Notes under the pieces: generated by a model | Database searches by the model: none | Told to the model about the DNA's origin: nothing | What the model saw: the letters and a program-made list of their open reading frames with translations, nothing else | Shown here: positions 13,737 to 18,142 of the stretch, piece after piece | How the letters are laid out: the number at the start of each line of letters is the position of its first letter | Position numbering within the stretch: position 1 is the stretch's first letter | Position numbers and translations under genes: made by a program | DNA from: CAYOMP01 sp964405075 | GTDB lineage: Bacteria; Bacillota; Clostridia; Lachnospirales; Lachnospiraceae | Assembly (NCBI GenBank): GCA_964405075.1 | Contig: CAYOMP010000043.1 | Location: 1 to 18,142, forward strand | Reading direction: 5' to 3' | DNA: 18,142 bases

Positions 13737-15044
13737 CTAACAATAATTATTAAACATCATACCGCTATACATTGATGTGGCATAGTTATTAGTCGCAACC
13801 TTTGAAGTATTTGGATATGTAACAATGGTTTTGGTCACATAATCCATAGGATTAAAAACAATGTTATCCAATTTTCGAGACAAAGGATTTCTGAAAGAAC
13901 GGAAAAGTGCGTATGTTCCGCCGCTTTCTTCTTCTTTATCAATATATTCATTAAGAGTATTATCATCTATATTTATAGAACGATCTTGTTCAAGAATTAA
14001 TCCCATATAATTTAATTCTGTTTCGTAACACTTAGCCACACTGCCAATGTCGGCCAAAAGCTTAGTGTTCTTAGTGTTTTCTGATGGCTTCTTAGTTATA
14101 TCAATTATTTGATTATAAGAATCAACAAATTCATGTAGTTTATTTGAAATAGCAGATTTATCAGTTTGGAATAAAATCTGAATTGGCTCTGATTCATCAA
14201 TGAGTGAATTAAGAGTTAATTCAAATGTTTTATTAACAGTAAAGGTATTAGAAGAAGATGTTCTTGGAATACCATTAATTGTAAAGTGCGAATTGCTTGA
14301 ATAAGAATACACATTATCCAAACCTAAAAAATCTACAGCACCGGTCTGATCAGTGTAACCTGTAACAAGGTCAGATATATTGAATAGAGTTTTGCTGTAT
14401 TCAGGTGCGCCGGTACTGGTTGATACCATTACTATTCGTTGTTTCTCACTATTTTCAGGACTTTTCTCAGTTGAGCACATAATTCCAATGTCAGCCTTAT
14501 TGATAGCTGAAGTTATTTTTTTGATTACATCAGAATTAGTATCTCTCATATGGACAGAAAATTGAAATTCATATGAGCTATTTCCGACTGAAATATCAAT
14601 AGCATATTTCCCGGGTGTTAAAGAGTGAGAGTTAGAATATACATAGCTACCTTTATTAATCTGAGGTGATGCTAACTCAGATACAGTAATCTCTAATTTT
14701 GTTGAATCATCAATGTTATCATAATCTCCGATAAATTTAACCGATACCTTATCATCATCCGTTGAAACAGCTTCCTTTTCGGTAAACATCTTACTTGTTT
14801 CCGTATCTTCTTCTTCCACAATTGAAGATATAACATTTTTTAATTGTCTTGCATTTTCTTTTAAATCTATAGCATATTGTTGGATTTCATCTGATAAATT
14901 TATGATATACAAAGGTGAATTTTGATTAATCTTATTGATTGTGTTGCAAACCTGCTTAAGCTCAGACTTTTTATGCGCGTCATATCTGTTAGTTGTGCGC
15001 ACTGTACGATATGAATTTAAATAATAATTATAAAAATTAAGCAT
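13737..15044 (-). CDS. Orphan FliD-like (flagellar filament cap-like) protein
   Basis: 435 residues from the ATG at 15044, chosen because AAGGAG lies eight bases upstream; an ATG at 15122 in the same frame has no such site. Residues 1-75 are polar and helical, including RYDAHKKSELKQV, and lack the usual FliD N-terminus (GLxSGLDxxxIV). From about 95 the protein turns beta-rich. A flagellin/hook IN-like segment lies near 148-187 (IDISVGNSSYEFQF then an INKADIGI helix). A FliD C-terminal-like core lies near 252-315: FTINGIPRTSSSNTFTV, NKTFELTLNSL, and HEFVDSYNQII. The C-terminus ends SGMMFNNYC. There is no Sec signal, so export by the flagellar apparatus is likely (inference). It may be a secondary cap or a filament-associated protein rather than the main FliD. 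Confidence in FliD relatedness is good; function is open. Confidence 0.75.
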   Translation of the reverse strand: MLNFYNYYLNSYRTVRTTNRYDAHKKSELKQVCNTINKINQNSPLYIINLSDEIQQYAIDLKENARQLKNVISSIVEEEDTETSKMFTEKEAVSTDDDKVSVKFIGDYDNIDDSTKLEITVSELASPQINKGSYVYSNSHSLTPGKYAIDISVGNSSYEFQFSVHMRDTNSDVIKKITSAINKADIGIMCSTEKSPENSEKQRIVMVSTSTGAPEYSKTLFNISDLVTGYTDQTGAVDFLGLDNVYSYSSNSHFTINGIPRTSSSNTFTVNKTFELTLNSLIDESEPIQILFQTDKSAISNKLHEFVDSYNQIIDITKKPSENTKNTKLLADIGSVAKCYETELNYMGLILEQDRSINIDDNTLNEYIDKEEESGGTYALFRSFRNPLSRKLDNIVFNPMDYVTKTIVTYPNTSKVATNNYATSMYSGMMFNNYC

Positions 15045-15116
15045 AAAAAGACTCCTTTCTCTAAGCTTAATAAAAATATATAGATAAAACGTTGTTTTAA
15101 CCGTATATAAAATAAA

Positions 15117-15179
15117 GTGCATCCGTGCACAATTATACTGTTACTCGTATATTATAATACATAAGAAAGCAAATGTCAT
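15117..15179 (-). promoter_or_regulatory. Promoter and leader hairpin of the FliD-like gene
   Basis: On the minus strand: -35 ATGACA at 15179-15174 (one mismatch), a 17-base spacer, and a perfect -10 TATAAT at 15156-15151; start near 15144. The 100-base leader contains a GTGCA/TGCAC hairpin at 15117-15130. This is a housekeeping-type promoter; no sigma-28 site was found here. Confidence 0.6.
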
Positions 15180-15181
15180 TA

Positions 15182-15219
15182 CCAAAACAAAAAAATCTTA
15201 GTTTGTTTTGGCATTTTTT
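15182..15219 (+). terminator. Terminator-like hairpin in a divergent intergenic region
   Basis: A perfect 10-bp stem CCAAAACAAA/TTTGTTTTGG (15182-15191 and 15202-15211) is followed by CA and six T residues. No rightward gene lies directly upstream, so it may stop antisense transcription or end a very short RNA. Confidence 0.5.
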
Positions 15220-15251
15220 GGGGTTTAATAAGTTTTTTGAAACATGTAAGT

Positions 15252-15281
15252 TTGAATTTACCCGAATTTGGTGTGTAATAT
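15252..15281 (+). promoter_or_regulatory. Possible promoter of the GH114-like gene
   Basis: -35 TTGAAT (15252-15257), 18-base spacer, -10 TAATAT (15276-15281). A second TATAAT at 15340-15345 lacks a -35. The assignment is tentative. Confidence 0.35.
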
Positions 15282-15362
15282 GTAGGGGAACTTTGATTAG
15301 ATATTGGAATTAACCATTTTATTTTATGAGGGTTTAAGGTATAATTACCTAAGGATGTTTTG

Positions 15363-15416
15363 ATGGAGAATATTCGTGGATTTAGTTATGAGATAAATGC
15401 GAAAATGAGTTGCTGA
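15363..15416 (+). CDS. Possible 17-codon upstream reading frame
   Basis: ATG at 15363 with AAGGA at seven bases spacing encodes MENIRGFSYEINAKMSC and stops at TGA 15414-15416. It lies in the leader of the GH114-like gene. A chance frame is possible at this length. Confidence 0.25.
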   Translation: MENIRGFSYEINAKMSC

Positions 15417-15430
15417 TTTAAGAGGTTGAT

Positions 15431-15490
15431 ATGTTTAAAGAGGATGAATTTGATTTCGGAAGGAAAGGTGCTAATGAAAAGGTCAATTAA
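15431..15490 (+). CDS. Possible 19-codon upstream reading frame overlapping the next start
   Basis: ATG at 15431 with AGAGG at five bases spacing encodes MFKEDEFDFGRKGANEKVN. Its stop codon (15488-15490) lies 14 bases inside the following gene, in a different frame. Such overlap allows translational coupling, but the frame is short and unproven. Confidence 0.25.
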   Translation: MFKEDEFDFGRKGANEKVN

Positions 15491-16529
15491 AACTTTTTTT
15501 AGTATATGCATAATTTTTGTGATGGTTGCAACTTTATTTGCAGTGCCGGTACAAGCTACCGGTAAGGTAAAAATCAGTAAATCAACAGCCACTATTTATG
15601 TAGGGGAGACACTGTCGCTTAAAGTTTATGGAACAGGAAAGAAAGTAAAATGGTCTACCAGTAATAAAAAAATCGCAACTGTCAGTAAAAAAGGAAAAGT
15701 TACAGCAAAGAAGAAAGGTAATGTTACAATAAAAGCAAAGGTCGGAAAAAAGACTTATAGATGTAAGATTACTGTAAAAGAAAAAAAGAAAAAAACACTG
15801 GCATACGGAGTATTTTTAAGTTTAAATTCATCTGATATTAAAAAGATAAAAGGTTATAAGAATGTAGTTATTGATGCACAATATTTTTCGCGTAAGGATA
15901 TCGCAACTTTGAAAAAACAAGGAAGCAGAGTATATTCTTACATTAATGTGGGTGCATTAGAGAACTTTCGTGAATACTATAATGATTATTCCCAATTGGC
16001 AATTGGAACTTATGAAAATTGGGAGGAGGAGCAGTGGATAGATGTATCGTCATCGGAGTGGCAAGAGTTTCTTGCTTCTTTAGAAGAAAAATTGTTAAAT
16101 AAGGGCGTTGATGGCTTTTTTGTAGATAATTGTGATGTTTACTATGAATATCCGAGGGAGGATATTTTTGATGGATTAACAATAATTTTGAAACATTTGA
16201 TGGAATCTGGCAAAGACGTGATTATTAATGGTGGAGATACATATGTTATGACCTATTTGGAACGCTATGGTTCTCTTTCAAATATTATGACAGGTGTAAA
16301 TCAGGAATGTGTTTGGAGCAACATAAATTTTGAAACAAAAACATTTTCTGCTAAAAGCAAAAAAGAAAGGGAATATTTCAAAAAATATGTGGAAACGTGT
16401 AAAAAATGTGGGTTAGAGGTGTATTTGCTTGAATATACAAAAGATAGTAATTTAAAAAGAAAAATAAAGAATTATTGTAATAAAAATAAGTTTTACTATT
16501 ATATATCGGATTCGATAGAATTGGATTAG
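15474..16529 (+). CDS. Secreted Big_2 domain plus GH114-like glycoside hydrolase
   Basis: 351 residues from the ATG at 15474. An in-frame TTG at 15426 would put 16 unlikely residues before the signal peptide. A signal peptide covers 1-28 with a likely AxA-type cut after VQA. Residues about 30-103 form a lysine-rich bacterial Ig-like (Big_2) domain with the typical KVKWSTSNKKIATVSKKGKV pattern. From about 109 the protein resembles the GH114 endo-alpha-1,4-polygalactosaminidase TIM barrel: VYSYINVGALENFREYY (153-169), WIDVSSSEW (188-196), VDGFFVDNCD (212-221) with acidic residues where catalysis is expected, and VNQECVW (275-281). The likely role is cleavage of an extracellular galactosaminogalactan-type polymer (family knowledge; substrate inferred). 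Big_2 domains often bind the cell surface. It is divergent from the FliD-like gene. Confidence 0.85.
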   Translation: MKRSIKTFFSICIIFVMVATLFAVPVQATGKVKISKSTATIYVGETLSLKVYGTGKKVKWSTSNKKIATVSKKGKVTAKKKGNVTIKAKVGKKTYRCKITVKEKKKKTLAYGVFLSLNSSDIKKIKGYKNVVIDAQYFSRKDIATLKKQGSRVYSYINVGALENFREYYNDYSQLAIGTYENWEEEQWIDVSSSEWQEFLASLEEKLLNKGVDGFFVDNCDVYYEYPREDIFDGLTIILKHLMESGKDVIINGGDTYVMTYLERYGSLSNIMTGVNQECVWSNINFETKTFSAKSKKEREYFKKYVETCKKCGLEVYLLEYTKDSNLKRKIKNYCNKNKFYYYISDSIELD

Positions 16530-16549
16530 GATATATGATTGATAACAGG

Positions 16550-16606
16550 CGGGATTCGACTTGAATTTATCGTGTGTATCTCAACACGGTTCGCGAGCGA
16601 GTCCCG
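16550..16606 (+). other. Compound hairpin of unknown function
   Basis: CGGGATTCG (16550-16558) pairs with CGAGTCCCG (16598-16606) over nine pairs with one wobble. It encloses a second hairpin CGTGT/ACACG (16571-16575 and 16584-16588) and a TCGCGAGCGA palindrome. No T-run follows. It is GC-richer than its surroundings and lies 20 bases after the stop of the GH114-like gene. I could not fit it to a tRNA. Confidence 0.55.
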
Positions 16607-16710
16607 AATAAAATAATGAAAACAAGGTTATAAATTGTGGGTGGGATGTTATATCCTAAAATCACGGGAATATTTAAAAGATGGAACTACTATGCGTATA
16701 AGAGGATGAG

Positions 16711-16729
16711 TTGTCACACAAATTGACAA
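16711..16729 (+). other. Short inverted repeat TTGTCA/TGACAA
   Basis: TTGTCA (16711-16716) and TGACAA (16724-16729) around a seven-base loop, upstream of the first rpmG promoter. It could be an operator or a hairpin. The stretch 16607-16710 shows nothing else I can support. Confidence 0.35.
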
Positions 16730-16746
16730 GAATACCATAAATCTTA

Positions 16747-16775
16747 TTGAAAAAGTCAGGTGGCAGTGGTAGAAT
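16747..16775 (+). promoter_or_regulatory. Upstream promoter of the rpmG-secE-nusG cluster
   Basis: -35 TTGAAA (16747-16752), 17-base spacer, -10 TAGAAT (16770-16775). Transcription would start near 16782 and run through the hairpin at 16832-16861. Confidence 0.6.
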
Positions 16776-16802
16776 ATAGGGAAATGTAAGTGCAAAAAAA
16801 GG

Positions 16803-16831
16803 TTGACGATAGATATTTAGTATGATATATT
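16803..16831 (+). promoter_or_regulatory. Downstream promoter of the rpmG-secE-nusG cluster
   Basis: -35 TTGACG (16803-16808), 17-base spacer, -10 TATATT (16826-16831). Its start site near 16838 falls beyond the left arm of the following hairpin, so its transcripts could not form that hairpin. Confidence 0.65.
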
Positions 16832-16861
16832 AGACTAGCGATGGAAGTAGGTCTTTTTTTT
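16832..16861 (+). terminator. Weak terminator or attenuator in the rpmG leader
   Basis: AGACTA (16832-16837) pairs with TA-GTCT (16848-16854, one bulged G) and is followed by eight T residues (16854-16861). It lies about 65 bases before rpmG. A second hairpin, CAGTGCT/AGCATTG (16874-16880 and 16889-16895), follows it. Confidence 0.4.
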
Positions 16862-16925
16862 ATGCCTAAAAAACAGTGCTTACTAATTAGCATTGACACA
16901 TTTTAATTAAGTGGAGGTGGAAGTT

Positions 16926-17075
16926 GTGCGCGTAAAGATAACATTAGCATGTACAGAATGTAAACAACGTAATTACAATATGACTAAGGATAAGAAAACT
17001 CATCCAGATAGAATGGAAACTAAGAAATATTGTAAATTCTGTAAGACACACACATTACACAAAGAAACTAAATAG
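16926..17075 (+). CDS. rpmG: 50S ribosomal protein L33
   Basis: 49-residue ribosomal protein of the large subunit, starting at GTG with GGAGG eight bases upstream. It is of the zinc-binding (C+) type: two CxxC pairs, C9/C12 and C36/C39, are present. The sequence VKITLACTECKQRNY with a lysine-rich middle and HTLHKETK at the end is typical of L33. Position directly before secE and nusG is the common Firmicutes order. The gene is short and easily missed, and starts 88 bases after the likely start site of the nearer promoter. Bacteria with C+ and C- paralogues often switch them under zinc limitation; no second copy is visible in this window. Confidence 0.95.
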   Translation: MRVKITLACTECKQRNYNMTKDKKTHPDRMETKKYCKFCKTHTLHKETK

Positions 17076-17102
17076 TTTTTATAGCTAAAGGAGTGAATTG
17101 AC

Positions 17103-17312
17103 ATGGGAGATAATGCAAAGAATGCAGACAAGGCTCCAAAGAAAAGTTGGTATCAGGGATTAAAAGTTGAATTCAATAAAATAATTTGGCCTGATAAAAA
17201 AGCTCTTGGCAAACAGACAGTTGCTGTTGTAGCTATATCAATTGTTTTAGGATTGATTATTTCATTATTAGATGCAGTAATCAAGTATGGTGTAGATTTC
17301 CTGGTTAGATAA
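17103..17312 (+). CDS. secE: Preprotein translocase subunit SecE
   Basis: Essential membrane subunit of the SecYEG channel, 69 residues. It is the short Gram-positive form with one transmembrane segment (about 40-60, VAVVAISIVLGLIISLL), preceded by the conserved amphipathic helix and hinge VEFNKIIWPDKKAL (23-36). A lysine-rich N-terminus faces the cytoplasm. GGAG lies about eight bases upstream. It sits 27 bases after rpmG and 23 before nusG, so the three are one transcription unit. Confidence 0.96.
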   Translation: MGDNAKNADKAPKKSWYQGLKVEFNKIIWPDKKALGKQTVAVVAISIVLGLIISLLDAVIKYGVDFLVR

Positions 17313-17335
17313 TAATTTAAGGCAAAGGTGATTTT

Positions 17336-17854
17336 ATGTCAGAAGCAAATTGGTATGTTGTGCATACCTACTCAGGTTATGAGAACAAAGTAAAAGCCAA
17401 CATTGAAAAAACAATTGAAAACAGACATCTTGAGGACGAAATCTTAGAAGTAAGAGTTCCAATGCAGGACGTTGTCGAAGTTAAGAATGGTGCAAAGAAA
17501 CAGGTTTCGAAGAAAATGTTTCCAGGGTATGTATTACTTAATATGGTTATGAATGACGACACTTGGTATGTTGTAAGAAATACCAGAGGTGTTACTGGAT
17601 TTGTTGGTCCAGGGTCAAAACCAGTTCCATTAACAGAAGCTGAGATGAAACCATTGGGAATCAAAAAAGCAGAAGATGTTGTTGTTGATTTTGCAGAAGG
17701 TGATACTATTACAGTTACCGGAGGCGTTTGGAAGGATACAGTTGGAGTAATTCAGGCTATGAACCTTCACAAACAGGTTGTAATAATCAACGTTGACTTA
17801 TTTGGTCGTGAAACGCCAGTTGAAATAAGTTTCACAGAAGTTAAAAAGATGTAA
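17336..17854 (+). CDS. nusG: Transcription termination/antitermination factor NusG
   Basis: General transcription elongation factor that binds RNA polymerase, 172 residues, the normal length. The N-terminal NGN domain starts with WYVVHTYSGYENKVK (6-20) and contains the conserved MFPGYVLLNM stretch and GVTGFVG. The C-terminal KOW domain starts at about 120 with FAEGDTITVTGGVWKDTVGVI and ends in VEISFTEVKKM. An AAAGGTG ribosome binding site precedes the ATG. It is followed by a 101-base gap containing two hairpins before rplK. Confidence 0.97.
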   Translation: MSEANWYVVHTYSGYENKVKANIEKTIENRHLEDEILEVRVPMQDVVEVKNGAKKQVSKKMFPGYVLLNMVMNDDTWYVVRNTRGVTGFVGPGSKPVPLTEAEMKPLGIKKAEDVVVDFAEGDTITVTGGVWKDTVGVIQAMNLHKQVVIINVDLFGRETPVEISFTEVKKM

Positions 17855-17857
17855 CAA

Positions 17858-17901
17858 GTGGGAGGGAATCCCCCGCAAATACCACAACACTTTCAGTGTT
17901 G
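17858..17901 (+). promoter_or_regulatory. Two-hairpin element between nusG and rplK
   Basis: The first stem is GTGGG-(A bulge)-GG with GAAT loop and CC-CCCGC (17858-17876). The second is CAACACT-TTC-AGTGTTG (17885-17901). Neither is followed by a T-run. Ribosomal protein L1 commonly represses rplK-rplA by binding an mRNA site in the leader, so this is a candidate autoregulatory site; no L1 motif could be confirmed by eye. Confidence 0.45.
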
Positions 17902-17955
17902 CGTAGTTAACAAAGTTTAACAAGCAAAATTGAAAAGATTTTAGGAGGTGCCGAA

Positions 17956-18142
17956 ATGGCAAAAAAAGTAGAAGGTTATATTAAATTACAGATTCCTGCT
18001 GGTAAGGCTACACCAGCTCCACCAGTTGGTCCAGCACTTGGACAGCATGGTGTAAACATTGTACAGTTTACAAAAGAATTCAATGCAAGAACTGCAGATC
18101 AGGGAGATTTAATCATTCCTGTAGTTATTACAGTTTACGCTG
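17956..18142 (+). CDS. rplK: 50S ribosomal protein L11 (partial, runs off the right edge)
   Basis: The first 62 codons of L11 are visible. The N-terminal domain shows the family hallmarks: VEGYIKLQIPAGKATPAPPVGPALGQHGVNI, with the proline-rich hinge contacted by release and stringent factors, then FTKEFNARTADQGDLIIPVVITVYA. AGGAGGT lies seven bases before the ATG. The rest of the gene, and presumably rplA, lie beyond the window. Confidence 0.97.
   Translation, partial: MAKKVEGYIKLQIPAGKATPAPPVGPALGQHGVNIVQFTKEFNARTADQGDLIIPVVITVYA

Noticed and set aside
15045..15122. 26-residue N-terminal extension of the FliD-like protein
   Set aside because: The upstream ATG has no ribosome binding site, falls in a leader hairpin, and the ATG at 15044 has an ideal AAGGAG.
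15426..15473. 16-residue extension of the GH114-like protein from a TTG
   Set aside because: It would bury the signal peptide behind charged residues; the ATG at 15474 starts a normal signal peptide.
16550..16620. tRNA gene near rpmG/secE, on either strand
   Set aside because: A TTCAAGT T-loop-like word is present on the minus strand, but its flanks do not pair as a T-stem and no acceptor or anticodon arm fits.
16646..16726. 26-codon frame starting ATG at 16646
   Set aside because: No convincing ribosome binding site and no protein-like features; likely chance.
16893..16920. TTGACA at 16893 as a third rpmG promoter
   Set aside because: The place for a -10 falls on the GGAGGTGG ribosome binding site and has no TATAAT-like sequence.
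1..18142. CRISPR arrays, insertion sequences, prophage or rRNA genes
   Set aside because: No regularly spaced repeats, transposase, integrase, phage protein or rRNA sequence was seen; the repeats found are short intergenic elements.

Overview
The window is a low-GC, AT-rich chromosomal segment of a Gram-positive bacterium of the class Clostridia, most likely a motile member of the Lachnospiraceae (the Roseburia / Butyrivibrio / Lachnospira / Agathobacter neighbourhood). The reasons are the codon and base composition, strong AGGAGG-type ribosome binding sites, the dnaE-pfkA pair, a one-domain SecE, a four-cysteine L33, and a pfkA of the kind I associate with that family. The species assignment is an inference; no rRNA is present.

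Layout. 1-269: intergenic region with seven DnaA-box-like 9-mers and the promoter and ribosome binding site of a leftward gene lying just off the window. 270-1649 (minus): murC. 1650-1983: divergent promoter region with partial repeat copies and a 27-bp tandem repeat in the dnaE leader. 1984-6640: dnaE and pfkA, the latter with its own promoter and a hairpin-rich leader. 6641-7094: pfkA 3' region carrying one copy of a dispersed repeat and a strong terminator, then a promoter. 7095-9943: ktrB-ktrA potassium uptake genes and a SpoU/TrmH RNA methyltransferase in one tight operon. 10170-11603: secreted SH3b cell-wall hydrolase with its own promoter and terminator. 11727-15044: a small locus that looks flagellum-related: a CgeB/DUF3880-type glycosyltransferase (minus), a 129-residue helical protein of unknown function (plus) behind a near-consensus sigma-28 promoter, and an orphan FliD-like protein (minus). 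15474-16529: secreted Big_2 plus GH114-like protein. 16530-16925: structured non-coding region and tandem promoters. 16926-18142: rpmG-secE-nusG-rplK, the start of the transcription/ribosomal protein cluster, cut by the right edge.

The most interesting material is outside the housekeeping genes: (a) a modular dispersed repeat (full copy at 12.9-13.07 kb, right half at 6.73-6.83 kb, left-half fragments near 1.72 and 1.82 kb) whose hairpins are conserved while their loops vary, and whose full copy forms the entire 5' leader of the glycosyltransferase; (b) the DnaA-box cluster; (c) the sigma-28-controlled unknown protein with a hairpin between its Shine-Dalgarno sequence and its ATG, next to the orphan FliD-like gene. 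Everything here was read by eye; no database search or folding calculation was run.
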